This document shows, one piece after another, positions 30,139 to 42,149 of a stretch of 64,000 nucleotides of DNA. The stretch is from positions 1,054,001-1,118,000 of the forward strand of contig NZ_CP134499.1 of assembly GCF_031764535.1 (NCBI RefSeq), written 5' to 3'. The notes below the pieces were generated by a model. It had not been told where the DNA came from and searched no databases. It saw only the letters and a list, made by a program, of their open reading frames with translations. Both the position numbers and the translations under genes were made by a program. Every line of letters starts with the position of its first letter. Position 1 is the stretch's first letter. The DNA comes from Pseudomonas sp. SG20056. Lineage in GTDB: Bacteria > Pseudomonadota > Gammaproteobacteria > Pseudomonadales > Pseudomonadaceae.

Positions 30139-31320
30139 TCAGGCCCGTTCGATCGCCAGTGCCACGCCCTGGCCGCCGCCGATACACAGGGTGGCGAGGC
30201 CTTTCTTGGCGTCGCGTTTGATCATCTCGTGCAGCAGGGTCACCAGCACGCGGCAGCCGGAGCCGCCAATCGGGTGGCCGAGGGCAATGGCGCCGCCGTT
30301 GACGTTGACCTTGCTGGCATCCCAACCCAGTTCCTTGCCGACCGACAGGGCCTGGGCGGCGAAGGCTTCGTTGGCTTCGATCAGGTCCAGGTCGCTCAGC
30401 TGCCAGCCAGCCTTGGCCAAGCAACGCTGGGTGGCGCCGACCGGGCCGATGCCCATGATCGCCGGGTCGACGCCGGAGTTGGCGTAGCTGGCAATTTTTG
30501 CCAGCACCGGCAAACCGAGGGTCTTGGCCTTTTCTGCGCTCATCAGCATTACGACGGCCGCACCGTCATTCAGGCTGGAGGCGTTGCCGGCGGTGACACT
30601 GCCGTCTTTCTTGAACGCAGGCTTGAGTTTGCTCAAAGACTCGGCGGTGGTGCCGGCGCGCGGCTGCTCGTCAGTGGCGAAGGCCAGTGGCTCGCCCTTG
30701 CGCTGGGGAATCATGATCGGGGTGATTTCATCGACAAAGCGTCCGGCTTCGATGGCTGCCACGGCTTTTTGCTGTGAGGCGGCGGCGAAGGCGTCTTGCT
30801 CTTCACGACTGATGCCGTATTTGTCGACCAGGTTCTCGGCGGTGATGCCCATGTGGTAGTCGTTGAAGGCATCCCACAGGCCGTCAGTGATCATGGTGTC
30901 GACCAGCTTCGCGTGGCCCATCCGCAGGCCGGTGCGTGCGCCGGGCATGACGTAGGGGGCCAGGCTCATGTTTTCCATACCGCCGGCGATGATCACCTCG
31001 GCGTCGCCGCAGCGAATTGCCTGGGCACCCAGGTGCAGGGCTTTCAGGCCCGAGCCGCAGACCTTGTTCAGGGTCAGTGCGGGTACGGCGTGCGGCAGGC
31101 CGGCGAGGATCACCGCCTGACGTGCCGGGTTCTGCCCGCTGCCAGCGGTGAGTACCTGGCCAAGGATCACTTCGTCGACCTGCGCGCCGTCCAGGCCGGT
31201 CTGTTCCAGCAGGCGGCGGATTACCGCTGCGCCCAGTTCTGGTGCCGGGATATTGGCCAGCGAACCCTGGAAGCTGCCGATGGCGGTGCGGGTGGCGGCA
31301 ACGATGACGACGTCTTGCAT
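30139..31320 (-). CDS. atoB: Acetyl-CoA C-acetyltransferase (thiolase)
   Basis: A 393-residue type II thiolase. It condenses two acetyl-CoA to acetoacetyl-CoA or cleaves it in reverse. The acyl-accepting cysteine lies in [17 protein letters not shown] (about residue 88), the His in [17 protein letters not shown], and the second catalytic Cys in TLCIGGGQG near the C-terminus. The name atoB is given by family; phaA-type enzymes are equally similar, and no phaB or ato genes are adjacent to decide. It is preceded by the DUF2236 gene, 95 bp away, on the same strand. Confidence 0.9.
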   Translation of the reverse strand: MQDVVIVAATRTAIGSFQGSLANIPAPELGAAVIRRLLEQTGLDGAQVDEVILGQVLTAGSGQNPARQAVILAGLPHAVPALTLNKVCGSGLKALHLGAQAIRCGDAEVIIAGGMENMSLAPYVMPGARTGLRMGHAKLVDTMITDGLWDAFNDYHMGITAENLVDKYGISREEQDAFAAASQQKAVAAIEAGRFVDEITPIMIPQRKGEPLAFATDEQPRAGTTAESLSKLKPAFKKDGSVTAGNASSLNDGAAVVMLMSAEKAKTLGLPVLAKIASYANSGVDPAIMGIGPVGATQRCLAKAGWQLSDLDLIEANEAFAAQALSVGKELGWDASKVNVNGGAIALGHPIGGSGCRVLVTLLHEMIKRDAKKGLATLCIGGGQGVALAIERA

Positions 31321-31415
31321 AACGCGATCCTCACAAGTGACAGGCGCGGCTGGCCGCGAAAGGTCGCTATGGTGGCACAGCGGCTTTGTTTACGGCCAGC
31401 ATGCGAACCGGCCGG

Positions 31416-32291
31416 TCAGCGTGGCGGTAACTGCAAACGTTTGCGCGCGCGGTGGATGGCGCCGCCGCGTACTGCCCAGCGCAGCACGGGGGCCAGGCTA
31501 TGCACGCCGCTGTAGATCACTCGGCTGCGCGCCGGGCTGATGTGCTGGCCGAGCATCTCTTGTGCCCAATCTGGCAGCAAGTCGATGCCAGCCTGCATCA
31601 GCAGCTTGGCCGCCGGGGCAGCGGAGGCGCTGGGTGCCGGGGCGTTGAGCAGGATGCGCAAGATTTCCAGCGAGCGTTCATCACAGAGCAGCTCGGGGCG
31701 CACAGCTGCCAGGTAGGCGGCGACCTCGGCGCGTGAGCGCGGCACCTGGGTGGCGCCCAGGCGTTCGGCGATCAGTGCAATTTCCGCGTAGTAGCGGTCC
31801 TGATCGGCTTCGCTCAGTTGTGGGTTGCGGTAACGCAGGTGGGCCTGGAGGAAACTGTGCACCTCGGCCACATGCACCCAGGTCAGCAGCGTCGGGTCAC
31901 TGGCGGCATAGGCGCGGCCATCCGGGGCGGTGCCTGTGACCCTGAGGTGAATGGCCTTGACCTTGTCGATCAGCCAGTCGGCATCGGCACGCGAGCCGTA
32001 GGTGGTGCCAGATATAAACTGGCCGGTGCGACGCAGTCGGCCGAGCAGATCTTCGCGAAAATTCGAGTGATCCCACACGCCGGCCAATGCCAGTGGATGC
32101 AGAGCTTGCAGCAGCAGGGCGCTGATACCGCCGATCAGCATACTGGTGAAGTCACCATGCACCTGCCAGCTCACCGAGTCCGGGCCGAACAGGCCGGGGT
32201 CGCCCTGGGGCTTTTCGAAGTCGATCTGGCCAAGGGCGATACCGCTCAGGCTAAGGACTTGGCTTTCGATACGGCGGCGCAGAAATTCCAT
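31416..32291 (-). CDS. DUF2236 / MpaB-like oxygenase family protein
   Basis: A 291-residue protein of the DUF2236 family, related to latex-clearing protein and fungal MpaB-type heme oxygenases. Conserved histidines appear in ALHPLALAGVWDHSNF (about 62-78) and WVHVAEVHSFLQAHLRYR (about 135-153), positions used for heme binding in related proteins. The substrate is unknown. It lies between acs and the thiolase on the same strand, 52 bp after acs, so it may share their transcript. Confidence 0.8.
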   Translation of the reverse strand: MEFLRRRIESQVLSLSGIALGQIDFEKPQGDPGLFGPDSVSWQVHGDFTSMLIGGISALLLQALHPLALAGVWDHSNFREDLLGRLRRTGQFISGTTYGSRADADWLIDKVKAIHLRVTGTAPDGRAYAASDPTLLTWVHVAEVHSFLQAHLRYRNPQLSEADQDRYYAEIALIAERLGATQVPRSRAEVAAYLAAVRPELLCDERSLEILRILLNAPAPSASAAPAAKLLMQAGIDLLPDWAQEMLGQHISPARSRVIYSGVHSLAPVLRWAVRGGAIHRARKRLQLPPR

Positions 32292-32343
32292 GGCGGCTCT
32301 GCAGGGCGGCCATGTTTTTGTGCATGGCAGCCCTGCGTCTGGG

Positions 32344-34281
<1,938 letters not shown>

Positions 34282-34320
34282 GGCGGGTCCTTGTTGTTGT
34301 GTTCCGCGATGTTCGTAGGG

Positions 34321-34344
34321 TGAACCAAGCGGGTGCTTGGTTCA
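34321..34344 (-). terminator. Hairpin between pgi and acs
   Basis: TGAACCAAGC and GCTTGGTTCA form a perfect 10-bp stem with loop GGGT in the 93-bp gap between pgi (upstream on the minus strand) and acs. It has no U-tract on the minus strand, so termination may be incomplete. Confidence 0.55.
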
Positions 34345-34374
34345 AGTGCTGGCCTTGTGCTCAGTCGCCGTGGA

Positions 34375-36039
34375 TCAGCCGCGATGCCGTTCGCGGAAGT
34401 GCTGGATCAGACCCTGGGTCGAGGCGTCGCTGGCAGGCTCGTCGAGCTGACCGGTGAGGCGCTGATAGACGCCCTGGCCGAGCTCCTTGCCCAGCTCGAC
34501 GCCCCACTGATCAAAGGCATTGATACCCCAGATGGCGCTCTGCACGAAGACCTTGTGCTCATACAGCGCTACCAGCGCGCCGAGGTTGAACGGGTCGACG
34601 CGGTTGAGCGCAAGGATATTGCTCGGGCGGTTGCCGGGAATCATTTTGTGCGGGGCTAGGCGCTGTACTTCTGCCTCATCCAGGCCTTTGCCACGCAGCT
34701 CGGCCTCAGCCTCGGAACGGGTTTTGCCATGCATCAATGCCTGGCTCTGCGACAGGCAATTGGCAAACAGCCACTGGTGATGGTCGGCCAGTGGACTGAA
34801 ACTGTTCACCGGCACGATAAAGTCCGCCGGTATCAGCTCGGTGCCCTGGTGCAGGAGCTGGTGGTAGGCATGTTGGCCGTTGCAGCCAACGCCGCCCCAG
34901 ATCACTGGGCCGGTGCTGAAGTCCACGGGGCTGCCATCCTGGCGCACGCTCTTGCCATTGGATTCCATGTCCAGCTGCTGCAAGTGCTTGGTGAAGTTAC
35001 GCAGGTAGTGGTCGTAGGGCAGGATCGCCTGGCTTTTCGCGCCCCAGAAGTTGCCGTACCAGATACCCAGCAGGGCCATCAGCACTGGCATGTTTTCCGC
35101 CAGCGGCGCCTGGGTGAAATGCTGGTCCATGGCGTAGGCGCCGGCCAGCAGCTCCTTGAAGTTGGAGATGCCAATCGCCAGCGCAATTGGCAAACCGATG
35201 GCCGACCACAGCGAATAACGCCCGCCGACCCAGTCCCACATCGGGAAGATGTTTTCCGCCTTGATACCGAATTCGATGGCGGCCTTCTGATTGCTGGTGA
35301 CCGCAATAAAGTGTTTGTGCAGCTCGGCTTCCGGACCGCCCAGGGCCAGGTACCAGTCGCGCGCGGCGAGGGCGTTTTTCAGGGTTTCCAGGGTGCCGAA
35401 GGATTTCGACGAGACGATAAACAGGGTGGTCTGCGGGTTCAGCCGTGCGGTCAGTTCGCGGAATTCGCTGCCGTCGATATTGGCCAGGTAATGACAGCGC
35501 ACGCCGCGCTGGGTAAAGGGCCGCAGTGCTTCGGACACCAACTGCGGGCCGAGGAACGAACCGCCAATGCCAATGTTCACCACTTCGGTGATCGGTTTGT
35601 CGCTGTAGCCGCGCCACAGACCGCTGTGTACGCGGCTGACCAGTTCGGTCATCTGATGCAGCACGCGATGCACTTGCGGAATCAGGTCGACACCGTCGAG
35701 TTTCAGGCTACGGCCAATTGGGCTGCGCAGGGCCGTGTGCAGGGCTGCACGCCCTTCAGAGGCATTGACCTGATCGCCGCTGAACAGCGATTGAATGGAC
35801 TCCTGCAGCTGGGTCTGTTCTGCCAGTTGTACCAGCAGTGCCAGGGTCTTTTCGTCGATCAGGTTCTTTGAGTAATCCAGCAGCAGGCCGCAGCTGCTCA
35901 AGGAGAAGCGGTTAAAACGTTGCGGATCACTGGCAAAGGCCTCGCGCATGCTGAAGTCGTTCATCTGCTCGCGCTGCTCGCGCAGCGCCTGCCAGGCGGG
36001 CAGGCTGGTGACGTCATGCGGCTGCTGGAAATAGGCCAT
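34375..36039 (-). CDS. pgi: Glucose-6-phosphate isomerase
   Basis: Pgi interconverts glucose-6-phosphate and fructose-6-phosphate. It is 554 residues, the standard length. Family signatures are intact: [16 protein letters not shown] (signature 1 region), [26 protein letters not shown], and the C-terminal catalytic Lys in [10 protein letters not shown]. In P. aeruginosa panD lies between pgi and panC; here the 107-bp gap holds only a terminator. Confidence 0.97.
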   Translation of the reverse strand: MAYFQQPHDVTSLPAWQALREQREQMNDFSMREAFASDPQRFNRFSLSSCGLLLDYSKNLIDEKTLALLVQLAEQTQLQESIQSLFSGDQVNASEGRAALHTALRSPIGRSLKLDGVDLIPQVHRVLHQMTELVSRVHSGLWRGYSDKPITEVVNIGIGGSFLGPQLVSEALRPFTQRGVRCHYLANIDGSEFRELTARLNPQTTLFIVSSKSFGTLETLKNALAARDWYLALGGPEAELHKHFIAVTSNQKAAIEFGIKAENIFPMWDWVGGRYSLWSAIGLPIALAIGISNFKELLAGAYAMDQHFTQAPLAENMPVLMALLGIWYGNFWGAKSQAILPYDHYLRNFTKHLQQLDMESNGKSVRQDGSPVDFSTGPVIWGGVGCNGQHAYHQLLHQGTELIPADFIVPVNSFSPLADHHQWLFANCLSQSQALMHGKTRSEAEAELRGKGLDEAEVQRLAPHKMIPGNRPSNILALNRVDPFNLGALVALYEHKVFVQSAIWGINAFDQWGVELGKELGQGVYQRLTGQLDEPASDASTQGLIQHFRERHRG

Positions 36040-36077
36040 TGGTGCGTGTTCCTTGCTCTGGGTGCGACGATTTATGC

Positions 36078-36101
36078 AAAAAAGCCCGGTGTGATCCGGG
36101 C
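36078..36101 (-). terminator. Terminator after panC
   Basis: Read on the minus strand, GCCCGG and CCGGGC pair around ATCACA and are followed by TTTTTT. It ends the panB-panC transcript before pgi. Confidence 0.92.
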
Positions 36102-36146
36102 CTTGAGTGTAACTGGCGGGCGTGGGGCCAGCATCTACGCCGTGGA

Positions 36147-37007
36147 TCAGCCTGGAGTATCGAGGTCGAAAGCCAGGTTGTCGATCAGCCGGGTGCTGCC
36201 AATAAAGGCGGCCACCAGAATCACCAACTGGCGATCATCGGCGCAGGCCGGGCGCAGGCTGTTGGCTTCGCGTACTTCCAGGTAGTCCGGGCGAAAACCG
36301 GCGGCGCTGTGCTGCTGCTGCGCTGCCGCAACCAGCGTGGCGTAGTCGCGCTCACCCGCGCGGATCGCCGCAGCCATACCCTGCAACGAACGGTACAGCA
36401 CGGGCGCAGCTTCACGCTGTTCGGTAGTCAGGTAACCGTTGCGCGAGGACAGCGCCAGGCCATCTTCGGCGCGTACGGTCGGCTCGCCGATAATCTGGAT
36501 CGGCATATTCAGGTCACGCACCAAGGTGCGGATCACCGCCAGTTGCTGGAAATCTTTCTGCCCAAAGATCGCCAGATCCGGCTGCACCATGTTGAACAGT
36601 TTGCTCACCACCGTGGCGACGCCTTCGAAGTGCCCTGGGCGGCTGGCACCACACAGTCCTTCGGACACACCGGGCACGCTGACGCGGGTCTGGCCATCCA
36701 TGCCGTTGGGGTACATTTCCTCGACATCCGGAGTAAACAGCAGGTGGCAACCGGCTTCGACCAGTTTTTCCTGATCGGCGAGCAGGGTGCGCGGGTATTT
36801 GTCGAGGTCTTCGCTGGGGCCGAACTGCAACGGATTGACGAAGATGCTGGCGACCACGAAGTCGGCGCGCTGGGCGGCTTTTTCCACCAGTGCGGCGTGG
36901 CCGGCATGCAGGTTGCCCATAGTCGGGACAAAGGCGATCTGTTTGCCTTCGGCGCGCGCCTGGGCGACAGCGGCGCGCAACTCGCGCACGCTTTTAACTG
37001 TGTTCAT
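36147..37007 (-). CDS. panC: Pantothenate synthetase
   Basis: PanC joins pantoate and beta-alanine with ATP to make pantothenate. The 286-residue protein has the HIGH-type nucleotide motif in [16 protein letters not shown], the [19 protein letters not shown] segment and KMSKS-like [10 protein letters not shown]. The ATG at 37007 overlaps the panB stop (ATGA), so the two are translationally coupled. No panD (source of beta-alanine) follows in this window. Confidence 0.97.
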   Translation of the reverse strand: MNTVKSVRELRAAVAQARAEGKQIAFVPTMGNLHAGHAALVEKAAQRADFVVASIFVNPLQFGPSEDLDKYPRTLLADQEKLVEAGCHLLFTPDVEEMYPNGMDGQTRVSVPGVSEGLCGASRPGHFEGVATVVSKLFNMVQPDLAIFGQKDFQQLAVIRTLVRDLNMPIQIIGEPTVRAEDGLALSSRNGYLTTEQREAAPVLYRSLQGMAAAIRAGERDYATLVAAAQQQHSAAGFRPDYLEVREANSLRPACADDRQLVILVAAFIGSTRLIDNLAFDLDTPG

Positions 37008-37804
37008 GCAGAAAATCCGTGTTCGGCTGCTGGGAAGCTCTGGTCTTTGACCGCTTTGACATAAGCGCTGATGGCGTTCTGGATGCTGCTCTGGCCGGCC
37101 ATGAAATTCTTCACGAACTTCGGTGTACGGCCGCTCAAAGACAGGCCGAGCATGTCGTGCAGTACCAGCACCTGGCCGTCGGTGGCCACGCCGGCACCAA
37201 TGCCAATCACCGGGATTTTCACCGTCTGGCTGATTTCGGCGGCCAGTTCGCTGGGCACGCATTCGAGCAGCAGCATGGCGGCGCCGGCTTGTTCCAGGGC
37301 CATGGCGTCGGCACGCATTTGCCGTGCCTGGGCTTCCTGGCGGCCCTGCACTTTATAACCACCAAGGATATTCACTGCCTGTGGGGTGAGGCCGAGGTGG
37401 GCGCATACGGGTACGCCGCGCTCAGCCAGTTGGCGAATTGGCTCAGCCAGCCAGGCTGCACCTTCAAGCTTGACCATGTGGGCGCCGGCTTGCATCAGTG
37501 CCGCGCTGTTGTTCAGGGCCTGCTCAAGGGTGGCGTAGGCCATAAAAGGCAGGTCGGCGAGAATCAGCGCGCCCTGGTTGCCACGTTTGACGCTGGCGGT
37601 GTGGTAGGCCATTTCGGCGACAGTGACGGGCAGCGTGCTGTCATGGCCTTGCAAGACCATGCCGAGGGAATCGCCCACCAGCAGCACATCGACACCGGCC
37701 TGGCAGGCCGTTTGGGCGAACGTGGCGTCATAGCAGGTCAGCATGGCGATTTTCTCGCCGCTCTGCTTGAGGCTTTGCAGGGTGGTCAGGGTTACATCAG
37801 GCAT
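37004..37804 (-). CDS. panB: Ketopantoate hydroxymethyltransferase
   Basis: PanB adds a hydroxymethyl group from methylene-THF to alpha-ketoisovalerate, the first step of pantothenate synthesis. The 266-residue TIM-barrel protein shows [29 protein letters not shown] and the catalytic Glu in [11 protein letters not shown]. The ATG at 37804 gives the standard N-terminus MPDVTLTTL. The 236-bp gap upstream, before folK, is the likely panBC promoter region, though no clear promoter was picked out. Confidence 0.97.
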   Translation of the reverse strand: MPDVTLTTLQSLKQSGEKIAMLTCYDATFAQTACQAGVDVLLVGDSLGMVLQGHDSTLPVTVAEMAYHTASVKRGNQGALILADLPFMAYATLEQALNNSAALMQAGAHMVKLEGAAWLAEPIRQLAERGVPVCAHLGLTPQAVNILGGYKVQGRQEAQARQMRADAMALEQAGAAMLLLECVPSELAAEISQTVKIPVIGIGAGVATDGQVLVLHDMLGLSLSGRTPKFVKNFMAGQSSIQNAISAYVKAVKDQSFPAAEHGFSA

Positions 37805-38040
37805 GAAAACTGTCCTCACTCAGGCGTTCAGTCAGCAGTTGTGCTGCTTCAAGTTGGCCTGCATTGGCCTCGAATTGCACCGGTGCGGGGCAACGGGACG
37901 CCTATAGTCCTGATGGGGGGGCTCGAAGTCAATTGCAGGTGTTACCGGCTTGTTACTGGCGTTACCGCCAATGTGCCTGCTGGCTGCCGAGGTTATCGCT
38001 GTGCCGATAGGATGACCCGTCAGTCGAGATTGCCCTGCTT

Positions 38041-38538
38041 TCAGTTCAGCTCTGCTTTGTTAAGGCGTTCCAGCCCGACAAAGGGGCAGGCGTCCAGCAG
38101 TTCGGTCAGCGTGCGGCCATCTGGCAGCTGCAGGTTGGGGGCGATCTCAGCCAGCGGGTAGAGGACAAAGGCGCGGGCATGCATGTGGTAGTGCGGCACG
38201 GTCAGGCGTGGTTCATTCAGCTGGTGTTCACCGAACAGCAGGATATCCAGATCGAGGGTGCGGGGGCCCCAGCGTTCGGCCTTGCGCGTGCGACCCTGCT
38301 CCAGTTCGATGCGTTGCAGCTCATTGAGTAAGGCGAGAGGGCTGAGCTCGGTATCCAGCGCGGCCACGGCATTGACGTAGCGCGGTTGATCCGCCGGGCC
38401 CAGCGGGTCGCTGGCATAGAAGGACGATTGCGCAACCAGGTGCGTTTGCGGCAGCGCGGCCAGGGCGGCCAGGGCGCTGCGCAGCTGTTCGAGCGGGGTG
38501 GCCAGGTTACTACCCAGGCCGATATACACGCGTTCCAT
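38041..38538 (-). CDS. folK: 6-hydroxymethyl-dihydropterin pyrophosphokinase
   Basis: FolK (HPPK) activates 6-hydroxymethyl-dihydropterin before FolP acts. The 165-residue protein starts with YIGLGSNLATP and contains the ATP/Mg motif RWGPRTLDLDILLFGE. Its ATG overlaps the pcnB stop (TAATG), so it is translated by coupling to pcnB. This pcnB-folK pair is conserved in gammaproteobacteria. Confidence 0.96.
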   Translation of the reverse strand: MERVYIGLGSNLATPLEQLRSALAALAALPQTHLVAQSSFYASDPLGPADQPRYVNAVAALDTELSPLALLNELQRIELEQGRTRKAERWGPRTLDLDILLFGEHQLNEPRLTVPHYHMHARAFVLYPLAEIAPNLQLPDGRTLTELLDACPFVGLERLNKAELN

Positions 38539-39944
38539 TATTCGCCAGCAGGGTTGCTTGGGCTTTCGCCCGCCGGACCACGTTTGCGCTTGCTGTTGCT
38601 GCGTTTGCGCTTGCGCGGCGCGCCAGGTGCGTCGTCCTTGTTGCTGAGGTCGCGGATCATATTGCGCCGCTCGCTGTCACTGACGTCCTGATAACGGGTC
38701 CACCAGTCGCCGAGGCCGCCGGTTTCTTCACCGGCGCTTTCACGCAGCAGAAGGAAGTCGTAACCGGCGCGGAAGCGTGGGTTTTCCAGCAGCATATCGG
38801 CGCGTTTGCCGCTACGACGTGGCAGACGTTCCTGCATATCCCAGATTTCGCGGATAGGCATGGTGAAGCGCTTGGGCACGGCGATGCGCTGGCATTGTTC
38901 GCTGATCAGCTCGTGAGCGGCTTCCTGCATGGCCGGGATCGGCGGCATGCCGCGATCCTGCAGCTTGATCACGCGGGCCGGCAGGGCTGGCCAAAGCAGT
39001 GCTGCAAGGAGGAAGGCTGGGGTGACGGTCTTGCCCTGATGGATGCGCAGGTCGGTGTTGTCCAGGGCGTTGCGGATCAGCTGGTCGGTGTAATCCGGGT
39101 TGAGTTTCAGCGCCTCGGCGCTGGCTGGGAACAGTTGGCCGAACAGGCCGTAGTCGACCAGCAGCTCGTAGGTGTACACCGCGTAGCCGGCGAGAAACAG
39201 CTTGAGTACTTCGTCGAACAGGCGTGCGGCGGGGATGCCGCCGAGCAGCGGGGCCAGTTTGTAGATCGGCGCGGCGCTGTGTTTTTCGATGTCGAAATCC
39301 AGCTTGGCGGCAAAACGCACGGCACGCAGCATGCGCACCGGGTCTTCCTGGTAGCGCTGGGTCGGGTCGCCGATCAGGCGGATTAGGTGGTTGCGGATAT
39401 CGTGCACGCCATTGGCGTAATCGAGAATGCGTTCGGTGACTGGGTCGTAGTACAGCGCATTGATGGTGAAGTCGCGGCGCTGGGCATCGTCTTCGAGGGT
39501 GCCGTAAACGTTGTCGCGCAAAATACGCCCGCTTTCGTTGCGCGAGGACAGGTTGCTGTTCTCTTCTTCATCACCTTCGGGGTGATTGGCGCGGAAAGTT
39601 GCTGTTTCGATTATTTCCCGACCGAAGTGCACGTGAACCAGCTTGAAGCGCCGGCCAATTACTCTGGCGTTACGGAACTCGGCGCGCACCTGTTCCGGAG
39701 TGGCGCTGGTGGCCACGTCGAAATCCTTGGGGTCGATATCCAGCAGCAGGTCGCGCACGCAACCACCGACCAGATACGCCTGGTAGCCGGCCTGTTGCAG
39801 GCGTTCGACCACGCTGATGGCGTAGCGGCTGATTTCACCGCGCTCGATAGGGTGCTGGCTGCGGCTCAGCACTTCGGGCGTGCTATGCGAGTGTTTGCCA
39901 CGGCGGATGGGGGTGCGAAAGGATTTGAACAGCTTTTTCAGCAT
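38538..39944 (-). CDS. pcnB: Poly(A) polymerase I
   Basis: PcnB adds 3' poly(A) tails that promote RNA decay. The 468-residue protein belongs to the tRNA nucleotidyltransferase superfamily. The head domain has LVGGCVRDLLL and the catalytic DFDVATSATPEQV (Asp-x-Asp), and RRDFTINAL and RRPVRMLRA-type motifs follow. The basic C-terminal tail (RKRKRSNSKRKR) is typical for PAP and not for CCA enzymes. The start is ATG 39944 (MLKKLF) or GTG 39953 two codons further out; neither has a Shine-Dalgarno match. E. coli pcnB also starts weakly. Confidence 0.94.
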   Translation of the reverse strand: MLKKLFKSFRTPIRRGKHSHSTPEVLSRSQHPIERGEISRYAISVVERLQQAGYQAYLVGGCVRDLLLDIDPKDFDVATSATPEQVRAEFRNARVIGRRFKLVHVHFGREIIETATFRANHPEGDEEENSNLSSRNESGRILRDNVYGTLEDDAQRRDFTINALYYDPVTERILDYANGVHDIRNHLIRLIGDPTQRYQEDPVRMLRAVRFAAKLDFDIEKHSAAPIYKLAPLLGGIPAARLFDEVLKLFLAGYAVYTYELLVDYGLFGQLFPASAEALKLNPDYTDQLIRNALDNTDLRIHQGKTVTPAFLLAALLWPALPARVIKLQDRGMPPIPAMQEAAHELISEQCQRIAVPKRFTMPIREIWDMQERLPRRSGKRADMLLENPRFRAGYDFLLLRESAGEETGGLGDWWTRYQDVSDSERRNMIRDLSNKDDAPGAPRKRKRSNSKRKRGPAGESPSNPAGE

Positions 39945-40078
39945 GGGAGGCACTGTTTGACTAAATGACTGGCCAGAGTATATGCCGGCCGCAGGAATGG
40001 CGCGGATTCTAGCATTGAGTCGGGGTTTGATGCAGGAAACGGCGGGAGGCTGCTGCAGGCGGGGAGTTTGAAGCTACT

Positions 40079-40098
40079 GGGGGAGCCGAAGCTCCCCC
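40079..40098 (-). terminator. 3' hairpin of crcZ
   Basis: GGGGGAGC and GCTCCCCC form a perfect 8-bp stem with a TTCG tetraloop on the minus strand. It has no clean U-tract afterwards, so some transcripts may continue into pcnB. Confidence 0.7.
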
Positions 40099-40449
40099 CC
40101 AAATTGGTGCGTGCTCTTTTTTTATTATTATGGCGGGCTTGTTGTTTTTGTTGATTTACCCGTTCCATCCAGTCAAGGACTTTTGGAAAACTTCCCAAGC
40201 TGGGAATCAAGAGCAAACGGATTTCTTTGGATGCTGATGCTGCCATGATCACACAGTGACCCAACCAGTTCCGGCGCTGCCTTAGGGCAGTTTTATTATT
40301 CTCAGCCTGGTTTTGGGGCGAACCCCAAAGGCAATTCCTTTCCAAAAGAATCAGTTAGCTGCGCCTCCGCGTTGTTGTTTTTATTGTGCTGGAGTCGGTA
40401 CGTCTTATTTTTATATAGGTTTGGAGCGTGCTTGTTATTGTTGTTGTGC
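40079..40449 (-). ncRNA. crcZ: CrcZ, Hfq/Crc-sequestering small RNA
   Basis: CrcZ titrates Hfq/Crc and so relieves carbon catabolite repression. It is identified by position (just after cbrB, before pcnB, same strand), by its start GCACAACAACAATAACAAGC as in other pseudomonads, and by several A-rich CA motifs spread along the RNA: in the first 20 nt, near 40400, 40380, 40295, 40150 and 40120. The 3' end is taken at the GGGGGAGC-TTCG-GCTCCCCC hairpin (40079-40098). The length is about 371 nt. A 135-codon frame across it is not conserved coding sequence. Confidence 0.9.
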
Positions 40450-40459
40450 CAGTAATAAA

Positions 40460-40474
40460 GCAGAACCCGTGCCA
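40460..40474 (-). promoter_or_regulatory. Sigma-54 promoter of crcZ
   Basis: On the minus strand, TGGCACGGGTTCTGC has GG and GC ten bases apart. The -12 element ends 11 bases before the predicted crcZ start at 40449. CrcZ is known to depend on sigma-54 and CbrB in other Pseudomonas, so the site is well supported. Confidence 0.88.
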
Positions 40475-40534
40475 GTTTTTACAATTCCTTTAAAAACAAG
40501 GGCTTGAGCTGTAGTTAGGGTGCTTGGGTGGCAT

Positions 40535-40572
40535 AAAAAAGCCGGGCTCTCGTTACCATAAGACCCGGCTTT
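40535..40572 (-). terminator. Terminator after cbrB
   Basis: On the minus strand GCCGGG and CCCGGC (with extra flanking pairs) enclose a 17-base loop and are followed by six T. It separates cbrB from the crcZ promoter. Confidence 0.85.
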
Positions 40573-40645
40573 TGTTACTAAGTGTTGAATGGGTAACAGG
40601 CTGTGGAACCTCTTGCGCACACATCTGTCACCCATGCGCAGGGCT

Positions 40646-42073
40646 CTAGCCTGCGGTTGCCCCCGAAGATTTGCGCCGTGGGATACCCAGGCGCTGGCGG
40701 CGTTCCCACAAACATTTGCGGCTGATGCCGAGTTTGCGCGCCAGTTCGGTCTCGGTCATATGGTCCTGGTGTTCCAGTACGAAGTGCTGAAAGTAGTCTT
40801 CCAGGGACAGGTCTTCGGTCGGTTCGCTCGGTTCATGCCCCAGGCCGCCGCTTTGCGCGGGCAGGCCGGTGAAGTCGTCCTCCAGGTCATCCAGCTCGAT
40901 GTCGATGCCTAGCAGCTCGGCTGAGATGCTGCTGCCTTCGCAGAGAATCACCGCGCGCTCGATGGCGTTTTCCAGTTCGCGCACGTTACCCGGCCAGGGG
41001 TAATGGCGGATGGCCTGTTCAGCATCGCTGGCAAAACTCAGGTCGAGACGGCCCTGGCGAGTGCTTTGACGGATCAGGAAGGCGCGGGCGATTTCGATTA
41101 CGTCCGCCCCGCGCTCACGCAGCGGCGGCAGTTTCAGCGCAATCACGTGCAGACGGTAATACAGGTCTTCGCGGAACTGGCCGATCTTCGACAGGGTTTT
41201 CAGGTCACGGTGCGTCGCGGCGATCAGGCGCACATCGACCTTCTGTGATTGCACCGAGCCAACCCGGCGAATCTCGCCTTCCTGCAAAACGCGTAGCAGG
41301 CGCGCCTGAGCTTCCAGCGGTAGTTCACCGATTTCATCAAGGAACAGGGTGCCGCCATCGGCGGCTTCCACCAGGCCGGCGCGGCCGGCGCTGGCACCGG
41401 TAAAGGCACCTTTTTCATGGCCGAACAGTTCGGACTCGATCAGCGATTCCGGAATGGCCGCGCAGTTCACCGAAATCAGCGGGGCCTTGGCGCGGCGCGA
41501 GAGGTTGTGCAGGGCGCGGGCGACCAGCTCTTTACCGGTGCCGGACTCGCCTTGAATCAGCACGTTGGAGTCAGTTGGCGCGACCTTGCGGATCTTGCTG
41601 TACATCTCCTGCATGGCGGTGCAGGAGCCGATGATGCCGATTTCGCCATTGCTGTTGTCCACCACCTTGTCGGTGCTGGTTTTTGCCGAGTTGGCGGCCG
41701 GCGCTGGTGCACTCTTGGCCTGCTGGTGATCGCGCAGGATACGCGCCACGGCCTGGAGCATTTCGTCGTGGTCGAAGGGTTTGGCGATGTAATCCACCGC
41801 GCCCATCTTCATCGAGTCGACTGCCGAGCGCAGGCTGGCGTAACTGGTCATGATCAGCACCGGGGTGCCTTGGCCGAGCTTGATCAGTTCGGTGCCGGGC
41901 GCGCCGGGCAGGCGCAGGTCGCTGACAATCAGGTCGAAGCTGGGGATGCTGAAGCGCTCTTGCGCTTCCTGCACCGAGCCCGCTTCGCTGACTTCGTATT
42001 GGTTACGTTCCAGCAGACGACGCAAGGCAGAGCGGATAATGGTTTCGTCTTCGACGATCAAAATATGAGGCAT
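40646..42073 (-). CDS. cbrB: NtrC-family response regulator CbrB
   Basis: CbrB activates sigma-54 promoters, notably crcZ, when carbon is limiting. The 475-residue protein has a receiver domain with phospho-acceptor Asp52 ([10 protein letters not shown]) and a sigma-54 AAA+ domain with Walker A GESGTGKE and the sigma-54 contact loop GAFTGA. The Fis-type HTH is at the C-terminus ([20 protein letters not shown]). The ATG at 42073 ([10 protein letters not shown]) is chosen over upstream codons because it is the conserved start. cbrA lies upstream. Confidence 0.97.
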   Translation of the reverse strand: MPHILIVEDETIIRSALRRLLERNQYEVSEAGSVQEAQERFSIPSFDLIVSDLRLPGAPGTELIKLGQGTPVLIMTSYASLRSAVDSMKMGAVDYIAKPFDHDEMLQAVARILRDHQQAKSAPAPAANSAKTSTDKVVDNSNGEIGIIGSCTAMQEMYSKIRKVAPTDSNVLIQGESGTGKELVARALHNLSRRAKAPLISVNCAAIPESLIESELFGHEKGAFTGASAGRAGLVEAADGGTLFLDEIGELPLEAQARLLRVLQEGEIRRVGSVQSQKVDVRLIAATHRDLKTLSKIGQFREDLYYRLHVIALKLPPLRERGADVIEIARAFLIRQSTRQGRLDLSFASDAEQAIRHYPWPGNVRELENAIERAVILCEGSSISAELLGIDIELDDLEDDFTGLPAQSGGLGHEPSEPTEDLSLEDYFQHFVLEHQDHMTETELARKLGISRKCLWERRQRLGIPRRKSSGATAG

Positions 42074-42149
42074 CAATTCGGTCTCTCGACGGTCTCGGGG
42101 CATGCCGCTGGACTAAAGGGCCTGGCAGGCATGCTCGCTGGTAGCTGGT

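Noticed and set aside
29960..30424. N-terminal extension of the 13-residue-repeat protein to 240 residues
   Set aside because: The extension is antisense to the thiolase gene and would bury the clear signal peptide that begins at 29959.
39938..40345. A 135-codon minus-strand frame between pcnB and cbrB
   Set aside because: It lies within the crcZ RNA; composition and the CA motifs fit a noncoding RNA, and the frame ends in the pcnB start region.
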